Below, piece by piece: positions 35,896-43,840 of a stretch of DNA of 64,000 nucleotides. Both the position numbers and the translations under genes were made by a program. Each line of letters opens with the position of its first letter. The stretch's first letter is position 1. This stretch comes from an uncultured Lachnospiraceae bacterium (GTDB taxonomy: Bacteria > Bacillota > Clostridia > Lachnospirales > Lachnospiraceae): positions 372,001-436,000 of the forward strand of contig CANQTF010000001.1 in assembly GCA_947626745.1 (NCBI GenBank), in the 5' to 3' direction. The notes under the pieces were generated by a model. That model was not told where the DNA came from. It saw only the letters and a list, made by a program, of their open reading frames with translations, and searched no databases.

Positions 35896-35931
35896 GGCGC
35901 CGGCCCTCCCCCTCGTCTTCGCGGCAGTGTA

Positions 35932-37917
35932 CTACGATTTTTTCAGTCTGAACTGCGCGACCGTATTCATCAGAGACTGCGCGCACTCGCCGAGACTGGA
36001 CGAGATCGCGGCATTTTCCTGTGCGCTGGCTGCATTGCTCTCCACCATTCCGCTGATGGAGCGGATGCTGGCCAGGATCTCATCCGCCGAACTCTTCTGC
36101 GTATCCACGAAGTTCACGATCTCATCGACCATCGCCGTGCTGTCCGCGGAATGCTCCGCGCTGTCCGCTATGGTCTTATCCACCTTCTCCACCAATTCTT
36201 TTCCGCGCTCCACGGACGCAAGCGACTTCGTGATGACGCTGCTGATCTTGGAACTGGATTCCGAGCTGCTGGCCGACAGACTGGAGATCTCGTCCGCCAC
36301 CACGGCAAAGCCCCTTCCCGACTCTCCTGCTCTCGCCGCCTCGATGGAGGCGTTCAGCGCAAGCAGATTGGTCTGGCTGGCAATGCCGTTGATCTCCGTC
36401 ACGAAGCCCGCGATCTCGTCGTAGCATGCCACGATCTCGTCCATGGCGTCTACCAGCTCACGCATTTCCGTGTTGCCGACGGACAGATGACTGTTCACGT
36501 AATCCGCATTCGACTTAATGGACGCGGCAAATTCTGCGATCTTCTCCATATTGTCGGTCAGCGTTCCCATCTCCTCGGACGCGCTCTGTACGGACGCGCT
36601 CTGCGTCGTTGCGGACGTCGCCACGCTCTCGCTCGTGGCGGACAGATCTTTGGAGAAATGCAGCACCATGGCTGCCTGTTCATTGATTTCCGCAAAGCTG
36701 TTGTTGAGCGCTTCCATGATATCGACCAGCGCATCTTTGATCTTCGCGTAATCGCCCGCATAGATGCCGTTCACGTCGAAATCCAGATTCTTCTCCGAGA
36801 TAGCCGTCACGGTGCTTGTGATCTCCGAGATATAGTGCTCTAACTTTTTCATCGTGTCATTCAGGGCGACGGACAGCGCGTTGACCTCCTGCGACTGCTC
36901 ATCGATCCCGAAATGATAGTTCAGCTCGCCCTCCGATATCTTGCTCACGTTTGCCGCCAGCTCTTCCAGCGGCGTAAACATGGGACTGATGCCCTTTATC
37001 AGCTGCCGCTTGACTATGCCGCCCAACGCGAAGCACAGGACCGCCGTCAATATGACGGTGATCGCGATCACGGCAAACACGCTCGAGAGGGATACCACGG
37101 CTACGGCATTCCAGCCTGTCGCCTCGACCGGATTGCTGATGGCGAACTTTAAGCCGCCCGTATAATCTCGAATCAGCTTGGTTGACAGGGCCTCCTCACA
37201 CGCCTTGGCGTACCGGCCGTTCAGCGCTTCCCCTATCGTCGTGCTCTTTTCCGTAGTCAACGCAAACTCCGGATCCGGATGGGTCAGGATCAGACCCTCC
37301 TTCGTCGCAAGGAAGACATAGCTGCCGCCGTCGTAGGAGGACTCGATCAGCGTCACCAGATCGTCCATATACATATCCAGCCCGGCGACGCCCACCACGT
37401 CCCCGTCCTGGCGGATCGCCTTGGAAAGAGTCACGCAGATGTTGCCGGTCTGCTCGTCCGCGTAGGGCTCGGATACATACACGTCATCTGTGGCTGCCGC
37501 TCCCGTATACCATGCCCGCTCGGTCACCAGAAAGTCATCATCCGGCACCCAGCCGCCCGACATATAGGTCATGATGCCGTCCTGATAGATCACGCCGTCC
37601 TGTTTCACGCAGACATAGACGGCAGACACGTCGTCATACAACGCCGCCAGCGCATCCACATAACCGTAGTACTCTTCCTCCGACGCACCCAGCGGCGCTC
37701 CCGCCGCAACCGCGCCGACCAACGCCGCTTTCTGTTCCATCCGGCTGTTGATCTGCGAGCTGTACAGCTGCACCCGCGCGGTGTTATCTCCTACTGTATA
37801 GAAAATATTGACGCCCAGAACGATAAGACCCGCCGCCGCACACAGCCCCGTGATGATCCTGCGCACCGACCTGTTGGCTTTCCTGTTGACGTTGAAGCTT
37901 AACTTTTGTAACTGCAT
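35932..37917 (-). CDS. Methyl-accepting chemotaxis protein with dCache sensor
   Basis: The start at 37917 has GAGGG 7 bases upstream and gives 661 residues. One membrane helix (~18-40), a ~260-residue extracellular dCache domain (Trp-Val-Pro-Asp-Asp-Asp, Tyr-Thr-Gly-Ala, Gly-Val-Ala-Gly-Leu-Asp-Met), a second helix, a HAMP region and the signalling hairpin follow. The tip reads Ile-Ala-Ser-Gln-Thr-Asn-Leu-Leu-Ala-Leu-Asn-Ala-Ser-Ile-Glu-Ala-Ala-Arg-Ala-Gly-Glu, diagnostic of these receptors. dCache domains often bind amino acids or other small ligands. The promoter has a nine-G spacer. CheR lies elsewhere in the window (54449-55228). Confidence 0.95.
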   Translation of the reverse strand: MQLQKLSFNVNRKANRSVRRIITGLCAAAGLIVLGVNIFYTVGDNTARVQLYSSQINSRMEQKAALVGAVAAGAPLGASEEEYYGYVDALAALYDDVSAVYVCVKQDGVIYQDGIMTYMSGGWVPDDDFLVTERAWYTGAAATDDVYVSEPYADEQTGNICVTLSKAIRQDGDVVGVAGLDMYMDDLVTLIESSYDGGSYVFLATKEGLILTHPDPEFALTTEKSTTIGEALNGRYAKACEEALSTKLIRDYTGGLKFAISNPVEATGWNAVAVVSLSSVFAVIAITVILTAVLCFALGGIVKRQLIKGISPMFTPLEELAANVSKISEGELNYHFGIDEQSQEVNALSVALNDTMKKLEHYISEITSTVTAISEKNLDFDVNGIYAGDYAKIKDALVDIMEALNNSFAEINEQAAMVLHFSKDLSATSESVATSATTQSASVQSASEEMGTLTDNMEKIAEFAASIKSNADYVNSHLSVGNTEMRELVDAMDEIVACYDEIAGFVTEINGIASQTNLLALNASIEAARAGESGRGFAVVADEISSLSASSSESSSKISSVITKSLASVERGKELVEKVDKTIADSAEHSADSTAMVDEIVNFVDTQKSSADEILASIRSISGMVESNAASAQENAAISSSLGECAQSLMNTVAQFRLKKS

Positions 37918-37965
37918 CTTCATTCCCTCACTCGTTTTGTTGTACCATGCTGTCGTATCTTTCCC

Positions 37966-37997
37966 ATTGTATCCCCCCCCCGGAGCATTTCTGTCAA
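37966..37997 (-). promoter_or_regulatory. Promoter with a nine-G spacer tract (candidate phase switch)
   Basis: On the minus strand TTGACA (37997-37992) and TACAAT (37971-37966) flank a 20-base spacer made of GAAATGCTCC, nine G and A. A loss of three G by slipped pairing would give the optimal 17 bases. The start codon of the chemoreceptor is ~42 bases downstream of the predicted transcript start. Confidence 0.6.
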
Positions 37998-38154
37998 ATA
38001 CTCTTTTTGACGGCCGTATCACGCCGCAGACACGGGCGGGGCACACCTTTTACACATTCATCCCAATACTGATCAAATACTAATTTATTATAAAACTTTC
38101 TGGTCGTTATGCAATATCATTTATTCTTTTCACTTGTTTTCTTTGTCGAATCAC

Positions 38155-38183
38155 TTGTGTTTTTTTGTTTTACAGGATATACT
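38155..38183 (+). promoter_or_regulatory. Promoter of the LytTR gene
   Basis: TTGTGT (38155-38160) and TATACT (38178-38183) are 17 bases apart, ~70 bases before the ATG at 38256. Confidence 0.55.
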
Positions 38184-38255
38184 GGTACACAGGGCCGCGA
38201 TCCGGCGAATGACAAAAGAACTGTCTGCAGTCTGCAGAGCGAGGATGACTATTAT

Positions 38256-39062
38256 ATGAGGAAAGACGACATCATCAAACTCTCGATCCATATCATCACG
38301 GAATATTACAAGAACAACCTGGCGCCCTTCTTTGCCTGTATCAGCGACGATGTACTCTGGATCGGCCCGGCCAAGAGACAGCAGATCCGCGGCCGCAAAA
38401 ATCTGATGCAGACATTCGCCTCGGAGAAGCACGACCTCACCTTTACCATGGGCGACATCAAGGTGATATGCATCTCGCCCTCGCACCGTGTGAAGGAAGT
38501 CCTGCTCCACTATGACATCTACACGCACTATCCCAGCGGCGGCACGGATGCACATGACCAGTGTCTGCACTACACCTGGTGCGACAAAAAAGTACAGACC
38601 GCCGACGGCCCAAAATATCAGCCGCAGATCGTCAGTCTGCACATCAGCAACGCATGGCCGTATGACGACCGCGACGTGATCTATCCCGTCCACTCCGAGC
38701 ATATGTTTGCGGCGATGCGCGTCCCGGCGGAATCGGAACAGTATATCACCGTCAAGGCGGCGGACGGCTGCGTACACAGGCTCGCGTTCTCCCACATCCT
38801 GTATGTCGATACGCTCAAACACACCGCCAGGCTGCAGATCCACACAGAGAGCGGCACACTCGCCATCCACGGGACGCTGTCGGGATTCGAGGCAAACTAT
38901 CCGGCTCTCTTTGTGCGCATACACTCAGGCTACCTGCTGAATCCCGCCCATGTGACGAATATCCGCCGCTTTGCCGTAACGCTGTCCGACGGCACGCAGC
39001 TTCCCGTTCCGGAGAAGAGATACACGCAGATCAAGAAGCTGTTGCTGTCCGAAAATTGTTAA
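38256..39062 (+). CDS. LytTR transcription regulator with NTF2-like sensor domain
   Basis: The start at 38256 has GAGGA 10 bases upstream and lies after a promoter; the open frame further upstream is non-coding. The product has 268 residues. Residues 1-150 look like an NTF2/SnoaL-type fold (Tyr-Tyr-Lys-Asn-Asn, Asp-Asp-Val-Leu-Trp-Ile-Gly-Pro, Arg-Gly-Arg-Lys-Asn-Leu), a ligand-binding pocket in place of the usual receiver. Residues ~168-265 are a LytTR DNA-binding domain (Ile-Leu-Tyr-Val-Asp-Thr, Phe-Val-Arg-Ile-His-Ser-Gly-Tyr-Leu-Leu-Asn). It diverges from the chemoreceptor and may regulate it. The sensor assignment is by pattern only. Confidence 0.75.
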   Translation: MRKDDIIKLSIHIITEYYKNNLAPFFACISDDVLWIGPAKRQQIRGRKNLMQTFASEKHDLTFTMGDIKVICISPSHRVKEVLLHYDIYTHYPSGGTDAHDQCLHYTWCDKKVQTADGPKYQPQIVSLHISNAWPYDDRDVIYPVHSEHMFAAMRVPAESEQYITVKAADGCVHRLAFSHILYVDTLKHTARLQIHTESGTLAIHGTLSGFEANYPALFVRIHSGYLLNPAHVTNIRRFAVTLSDGTQLPVPEKRYTQIKKLLLSENC

Positions 39063-39087
39063 AACTTTCTTAAATCGCGCATTTCGC

Positions 39088-39117
39088 TTGTCTCGCGGGA
39101 TTTCGTCATGCTATAAT
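39088..39117 (+). promoter_or_regulatory. Promoter of the citrate synthase gene
   Basis: TTGTCT (39088-39093) and TATAAT (39112-39117) are 18 bases apart. The leader of ~165 bases contains a hairpin and a dispersed element. Confidence 0.55.
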
Positions 39118-39141
39118 ATATTATATTAAGTGCAGATACGG

Positions 39142-39156
39142 GACGCCTTCGGCGTC
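39142..39156 (+). terminator. Terminator-like hairpin in the citrate synthase leader
   Basis: GACGCC-TTC-GGCGTC is followed by ATTTGTTT. It lies ~20 bases after the predicted transcript start, so it could attenuate the gene, or it could be the site the dispersed element is attached to. Confidence 0.45.
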
Positions 39157-39161
39157 ATTTG

Positions 39162-39248
39162 TTTACGCGGGCAATGAGCCGATTGACAAGCTTGCTTGTC
39201 GATTTGGCGAATGACGAGTGAGATGCGCATAGCGTGTTTCATCTCGTT
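39162..39248 (+). repeat. Dispersed terminator-associated element, copy B
   Basis: The element runs from TTTACGCGGGCAATGAGCC through hairpin GACAAG-CTTG-CTTGTC and ATTTGGCGAATG to GTTTCATCTCG, where GAGATG and CATCTC can pair. It matches copy A near pheS and both ends of copy C near aroA. It lies in the leader, ending ~40 bases before the start codon of the citrate synthase gene. Confidence 0.7.
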
Positions 39249-39289
39249 TTCTTATTGGGAGCATATAAATTGATGAGGGGAGGAACTCT

Positions 39290-40666
39290 ATGATAGAACA
39301 GAACAACAGTTTTTCCGAGATCACGCCGGAGATCGTAAAGCTCGCATCTCTCAGCGAACAGGCCGGCCTGATCGACAAGGAATTATATACCAAATATGAC
39401 GTGAAGCGCGGGCTGCGCGACCTGAACGGCAAGGGCGTCCTCGCTGGACTGACCAACATATCCGATGTGCGCGCCAGTAAGATCGTGGACGGCGTGCAGG
39501 TGCCGACTCACGGCAGATTGTTCTACCGCGGATACGATGTCAAGGATCTGGTGGAAGGGTTCGCCTCGGAAAACCGATTCGGCTTTGAGGAGATCACCTA
39601 TCTTCTGCTGTTCAACAAGCTGCCCGACAGAAAAGAGCTGGACGAATTTTCCAAGCTGCTTTCCAGCTACCGCTCCCTGCCGACCAGCTTTGTGCGCGAC
39701 ATCATCATGAAAGCGCCCAGCAACGACATGATGAACACGCTGGCCAGAAGCGTACTGACGCTCTACTCCTACGATGACCGCGCCGACGACACCTCGCTGC
39801 CCAACGTGCTGCGCCAGTGTCTGCAGCTGATCGCCCTGTTCCCCATGCTGACGATCTACGGCTATCAGGCATACAGCCATTACCACAACGGGGAGAGTTT
39901 GTTCATACACCAGCCCCGTCCGGAGCTGTCCAACGCCGAGAACATATTACATATCCTGCGGGCGGACAGCAAATACACGCCGCTCGAGGCCAAGATACTC
40001 GATATCGCCCTGATCCTGCATATGGAGCACGGCGGCGGCAACAATTCCAGCTTCACCACCCGCGTCGTCACCTCTTCCCTGACGGATACCTACTCTGTCA
40101 TCGCCGCGGCGATCGGTTCCCTGAAGGGTCCCCGTCATGGCGGTGCGAACATCAAGGTAGTGCAGATGTTTGAAGAGATGAAACGGGAGGTGGCCGATTG
40201 GACAGACGAAGGACAGGTGGCGGACTATCTGAATAAACTGCTGCACAAGGATGCCTTCGATCACGCGGGACTGATCTACGGTGTGGGTCACGCCGTATAT
40301 TCCAAGTCGGATCCCCGCGCAGTCATCTTCAAGACATTCGTGGAGAAGCTCTCCGAAGAGAAGGGGCTGCATGACGAATTTGCGCTCTACTCTCTCGTGG
40401 AACGGCTCGCGCCGGAGCTGATCGCCAGAGAGCGCCCTATCTACAAGGGCGTCAGCGTCAATGTGGACTTTTATTCCGGTTTCGTGTACGATATGCTGAA
40501 TCTGCCGATCGAACTGTACACACCGATCTTTGCCATTGCGAGGATCGTCGGCTGGAGCGCCCACCGCATGGAAGAGCTGGCCAGCGCCGGCAAGATCATA
40601 AGACCTGCCTACAAGACGGTCTGCACCGACAGAGAATACCGCAAGATCGACGAAAGAGATGCCTGA
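39290..40666 (+). CDS. gltA: Citrate synthase
   Basis: The 458-residue enzyme condenses acetyl-CoA and oxaloacetate to citrate. His-Gly-Gly-Gly-Asn-Asn-Ser-Ser-Phe, Gly-Pro-Arg-His-Gly-Gly-Ala-Asn, Gly-Val-Gly-His-Ala-Val-Tyr, and Asp-Phe-Tyr-Ser-Gly-Phe-Val carry the two catalytic His and the Asp. About 40 residues at the N-terminus precede the usual start of the fold, as in related clostridial enzymes. GGGGAGG lies before the ATG. A 2-methylcitrate synthase activity cannot be excluded. The leader holds a hairpin and repeat copy B. Confidence 0.93.
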   Translation: MIEQNNSFSEITPEIVKLASLSEQAGLIDKELYTKYDVKRGLRDLNGKGVLAGLTNISDVRASKIVDGVQVPTHGRLFYRGYDVKDLVEGFASENRFGFEEITYLLLFNKLPDRKELDEFSKLLSSYRSLPTSFVRDIIMKAPSNDMMNTLARSVLTLYSYDDRADDTSLPNVLRQCLQLIALFPMLTIYGYQAYSHYHNGESLFIHQPRPELSNAENILHILRADSKYTPLEAKILDIALILHMEHGGGNNSSFTTRVVTSSLTDTYSVIAAAIGSLKGPRHGGANIKVVQMFEEMKREVADWTDEGQVADYLNKLLHKDAFDHAGLIYGVGHAVYSKSDPRAVIFKTFVEKLSEEKGLHDEFALYSLVERLAPELIARERPIYKGVSVNVDFYSGFVYDMLNLPIELYTPIFAIARIVGWSAHRMEELASAGKIIRPAYKTVCTDREYRKIDERDA

Positions 40667-40681
40667 CGGCATCTCTTTTTT
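40655..40681 (+). terminator. Citrate synthase terminator with the stop codon in its loop
   Basis: AGAGATGCC and GGCATCTCT form a 9-bp stem around TGAC, followed by a run of T. The TGA stop codon is part of the loop, so the last codons are also the terminator stem. Confidence 0.88.
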
Positions 40682-40695
40682 GCTCTGTTCCTCTT

Positions 40696-41118
40696 CTATT
40701 TCCTGCGTCTCTGCTTCATCTGCTTCGCGATTTCCTCCTCCAGCTGCCTCTGCTTCTCCTGCCGCTCGACCCAGCGTTTCATGTAACGCCTCTGCCCGTT
40801 CCGATAGGCGGTGACATACACAGCGAGACCCGCTATGATCCCCGCGATACCGATCCACGAAAGCAGCGTCGAATGAAAGTAATAGTCATTGGCCAGATGG
40901 ATCACGCCCGCCGCCATGATCAACAGCCCGGCGAGCAGCAGCTTCTTACACATATAATCCAGGAAGCCTTCCTTGTCCTCGATGTCCTTTTCTTCCATAT
41001 TTTTGCCGAGCATCACATTCGCCGCAACGCTCTTCTGCCGCTTCGCCATCAGGGCCGAGCCGATCATGTAGCCCCCGCTTGCCAGAAACAGAAAATCTAT
41101 GATACCGCCCATTCCCAT
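40696..41118 (-). CDS. Small membrane protein, unknown function
   Basis: The ATG at 41118, with GGAGG 10 bases upstream and inside the previous gene, gives 140 residues. Three membrane segments are visible (~5-22, 62-80, 87-106), and the tail is highly basic and Gln-rich, a likely coiled coil facing the cytoplasm. No family is recognised. It begins 5 bases after the stop of the receiver gene, so it is translated with it and could be linked to its signal. Confidence 0.65.
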   Translation of the reverse strand: MGMGGIIDFLFLASGGYMIGSALMAKRQKSVAANVMLGKNMEEKDIEDKEGFLDYMCKKLLLAGLLIMAAGVIHLANDYYFHSTLLSWIGIAGIIAGLAVYVTAYRNGQRRYMKRWVERQEKQRQLEEEIAKQMKQRRRK

Positions 41119-41123
41119 GCCGT

Positions 41124-41492
41124 TCACTCCTCCGTCTGCCATACCGCTTCGATCCGCTGTAACAATATCTGCGGCTCAAAGGGTTTTCTGATGTAATCGA
41201 CCGCTCCGAGCGCGATCCCGCGCTCCCTGCTCTCCTCCTCCGCGTCCGCGGTCAGCAGGATCACCGGTATATCCGCAGTCTCAGGATCCGCCTTCATGCG
41301 CCGCATCACGTCATAGCCATCCATCTCCTGCATATGGATATCCAGCAGCACAAGGTCGGTCTTCGCGCTTTTCATGCACTGAAGCGCTTCCTCTCCTGAT
41401 TTCACCATAGTTACTTTATATTTGTTTTTTAAGATCAAGCCTACGCATTTGAGATTGGTGGACACATCATCTACAAACAGGATATGTTTCAT
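41124..41492 (-). CDS. Single-domain response regulator (CheY-like)
   Basis: The 122-residue product is only a receiver: Phe-Val-Asp-Asp at 6-9, phospho-accepting Asp in Leu-Val-Leu-Leu-Asp-Ile-His-Met-Gln (Asp51), Leu-Leu-Thr-Ala-Asp, and Ile-Arg-Lys-Pro-Phe. It has no output domain, so it must act through a partner. It lies 1 base after thrC and just before the membrane-protein gene. The HPt kinase (32353-35151) is a candidate donor. Confidence 0.92.
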   Translation of the reverse strand: MKHILFVDDVSTNLKCVGLILKNKYKVTMVKSGEEALQCMKSAKTDLVLLDIHMQEMDGYDVMRRMKADPETADIPVILLTADAEEESRERGIALGAVDYIRKPFEPQILLQRIEAVWQTEE

Positions 41493-41493
41493 G

Positions 41494-42987
41494 CTATGCG
41501 CCGATCCCCAAAAAGCGCTGTACGACCGCTTTCATCTGTGTCTTGTCACACACGGTATCATGCAGGACAGGCGCCGTCCTGATCTCCTCGATCGCTCTCG
41601 GCACAGCCACCTTGCCGATTTTGGAAAGCTCGTCCACCAGTTCAAAATCAGACATGGCGTCATATCCGCCGTCGATCGCATTCATCACATAGCGCGTAAA
41701 TTTGAAGGGACTCGCCGTGGACGCGATGACCGTCACGGTCTTATCCTGCGTGTCCTTCACATACTTTTTGTACACCGCGCTTGCCACCGCCGTGTGCGTA
41801 TCCAGCACATACCCCGTGTTCTCGTACATTTCCCTGATCCGTGCGGCCGTCTCGCTCTCGTCGGCATAGTTGCCGTAGAAATCCGCAAGCTGCTCTTTCA
41901 TCCGGTCCGTGATCTCATAGCTTCCGCTCTTTTTCAACGATGCCATCAGCTCTGCATTCTTCGCCGCGTCATTTCCGGCGATCCAATAGATCAGACGCTC
42001 CAAGTTGCTGGAGATCAGGATATCCATGGACGGGGAACTGGTGAGCTTAAACTCTCTGTTGCGGTCATATCTGCCCGTCTCAAAGAAATCGTACAATACT
42101 TTATTTTCATTGGAGGCGCAGATCAGTCTGCCGATCGGCACACCCATATTCTTCGCGTAGAACGCCGCCAGGATATTGCCGAAATTGCCCGTGGGGACAA
42201 CGACGTTGATCTTCTCCCCCTCCCGGATCCTGCCCTGCTTCAGAAGCTGCGCATAGGCGTACACATAGTAGACCACCTGCGGCACAAGCCGTCCGATATT
42301 GATAGAATTTGCGGAGGAGAACTGCAGTCCGGCCTGTGCCATCTGCGCGGCAAGTTCACGGTCGCCGAACAGCGCCTTGACACCGTTCTGCGCATCGTCA
42401 AAATTTCCGCGGATCCCCACCACAAACGTGTTGTCGCCCTTCTGTGTCACCATCTGCTTCTCCTGAATCGGGCTCACGCCGTTCTTGGGATAGAACACGA
42501 TGATCTTCGTCCCCGCAACGCCCGCAAATCCCGCCAGCGCCGCCTTGCCGGTATCTCCCGATGTGGCGGTGAGGATCACGATCTCGTTCTCCACATGGTT
42601 TTTCCTGGCGGCTGTGATCATCAGATGCGGCAAAATGGAGAGCGCCATATCCTTGAAGGCGATCGTAGAGCCGTGAAACAATTCCAGGTAATACGCTCCC
42701 TCCGCCTCTTTGACCGGCACGATCTCTTCCGTGTCAAACTTGGCGTCGTACGCCCGCCTGATGCACTCTCGCAGCTCGTCCGCGGTAAAATCCGTCAAAA
42801 ACAGCCGCATGACCTCATACGCCACTTCCCGATAGGACATATCCGCGAGGGCCGTCATGGGCGCTTCCAGCGCCGGAATGCGCTCCGGCACATACAGACC
42901 GCCGTCGTCCGCGAGTCCCTTCAGGATCGCCTGAGAAGCCGTGACCCGGCTGCCGCTGTCTCTTGTACTGCTGTATAATATTTCCAT
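41494..42987 (-). CDS. thrC: Threonine synthase
   Basis: The 497-residue PLP enzyme turns O-phosphohomoserine into threonine. His-Gly-Ser-Thr-Ile-Ala-Phe-Lys-Asp-Met-Ala holds the PLP lysine, Ala-Thr-Ser-Gly-Asp-Thr-Gly-Lys-Ala-Ala the phosphate loop, and the Tyr-Ser-Ser-Thr-Arg start is typical of the long type. AGGAT lies before the ATG. It is the first gene of a transcript with a receiver and a membrane protein. Confidence 0.96.
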   Translation of the reverse strand: MEILYSSTRDSGSRVTASQAILKGLADDGGLYVPERIPALEAPMTALADMSYREVAYEVMRLFLTDFTADELRECIRRAYDAKFDTEEIVPVKEAEGAYYLELFHGSTIAFKDMALSILPHLMITAARKNHVENEIVILTATSGDTGKAALAGFAGVAGTKIIVFYPKNGVSPIQEKQMVTQKGDNTFVVGIRGNFDDAQNGVKALFGDRELAAQMAQAGLQFSSANSINIGRLVPQVVYYVYAYAQLLKQGRIREGEKINVVVPTGNFGNILAAFYAKNMGVPIGRLICASNENKVLYDFFETGRYDRNREFKLTSSPSMDILISSNLERLIYWIAGNDAAKNAELMASLKKSGSYEITDRMKEQLADFYGNYADESETAARIREMYENTGYVLDTHTAVASAVYKKYVKDTQDKTVTVIASTASPFKFTRYVMNAIDGGYDAMSDFELVDELSKIGKVAVPRAIEEIRTAPVLHDTVCDKTQMKAVVQRFLGIGA

Positions 42988-43029
42988 TTTATCCTACCAT
43001 ACCTTTCAGATAGCTCTATAACTGGGTCT

Positions 43030-43058
43030 ATTATACCTTAAACTTATGTGCTCTGCAA
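43030..43058 (-). promoter_or_regulatory. thrC promoter
   Basis: TTGCAG (43058-43053) and TATAAT (43035-43030) are 17 bases apart on the minus strand. The ~35-base leader leaves no room for a riboswitch. Confidence 0.65.
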
Positions 43059-43083
43059 TCCCAAAAGCGCCGGTGTGCATGTC

Positions 43084-43704
43084 CTACTGAAAAAATTCAT
43101 GATTGCCGTACGCAAACAGGCGGGTCAGTTTTCTGTCAAACCACTGCAGGTTGTCTGAATCCGCTTTTTCCCTTGCGCAGAAATACAGGGCGCCCTGCGA
43201 GATGTCTTCCCCGTACAATGCCCTCTCAACGGCTTTTTGCGTGTCATCGCTGATCTTGACGCTCTGATATCTTCCGTCCACGGTCGGCGAGAACTGCGCG
43301 ATCCCCTGCTCTCTCTGCATCACCACCTCCAGCACGGTATCCGGAAATATCTCGCTGTTCACTCTGTTCAACACCACATTGGCGACAAGCAGCTTGCCGT
43401 TCTGGTCCTCGCCTCCCGCCTCCGCCTCGACGATGCGCAGAAGCGCATCATGATCCTTGTCCGACAACTGATACTTCATGGTATGTTCCAAGACTTCGTA
43501 ATCGACTACCCGCTGCCCCGACGAGACGCTTGCAAGCATTTCGACAAAGCTGTGCTTGTCTTCCGCAAGGCTGTCGTCGAGATACTCGATCCTGAAAGCA
43601 GGGTCAGCCGCCGTCCGATCGATCCTGAGTTCTTTGGCGCACACCCACGATGTCAGGATCGTCATGCCCGCCAGCACGAAACTCATAATATATTTCCTGT
43701 ACAT
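43084..43704 (-). CDS. SleB-like cell wall hydrolase (Hydrolase_2)
   Basis: The ATG at 43704 has GGAGG 4 bases before it and gives 206 residues. An N-terminal hydrophobic segment (~6-22) should be a signal peptide or anchor. The domain from ~85 on has Ile-Val-Glu-Ala-Glu-Ala-Gly-Gly-Glu with Val-Ala-Asn-Val-Val-Leu-Asn-Arg-Val, and Ala-Leu-Tyr-Phe at the end. These are marks of the SleB/CwlJ hydrolases, which cut spore cortex or wall glycan. No LysM or SPOR domain is present. A spore role is possible, but the promoter is not clear. Confidence 0.88.
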   Translation of the reverse strand: MYRKYIMSFVLAGMTILTSWVCAKELRIDRTAADPAFRIEYLDDSLAEDKHSFVEMLASVSSGQRVVDYEVLEHTMKYQLSDKDHDALLRIVEAEAGGEDQNGKLLVANVVLNRVNSEIFPDTVLEVVMQREQGIAQFSPTVDGRYQSVKISDDTQKAVERALYGEDISQGALYFCAREKADSDNLQWFDRKLTRLFAYGNHEFFQ

Positions 43705-43790
43705 TTTTCCTCCATTCCGATACAAAATAGCGACAAAAAATTTTTTCATGTATATATTCTATACAGGAAAAAGGAAAAATATTTCTGAAT

Positions 43791-43818
43791 TTGTTTTTTT
43801 TCTCAAAAATGGTACAAT
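43791..43818 (+). promoter_or_regulatory. Promoter of the double-AP2 gene
   Basis: TTGTTT (43791-43796) and TACAAT (43813-43818) are 16 bases apart, 23 bases before the ATG. Confidence 0.55.
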
Positions 43819-43840
43819 CATATAAAAGGAGGAACGGGGA

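Noticed and set aside
14967..39248. Group II intron or IS remnant as the source of the dispersed element
   Set aside because: The element is only ~85 bases and shows no domain V/VI, reverse transcriptase or transposase. Only placement next to terminators is reminiscent of group IIC introns.
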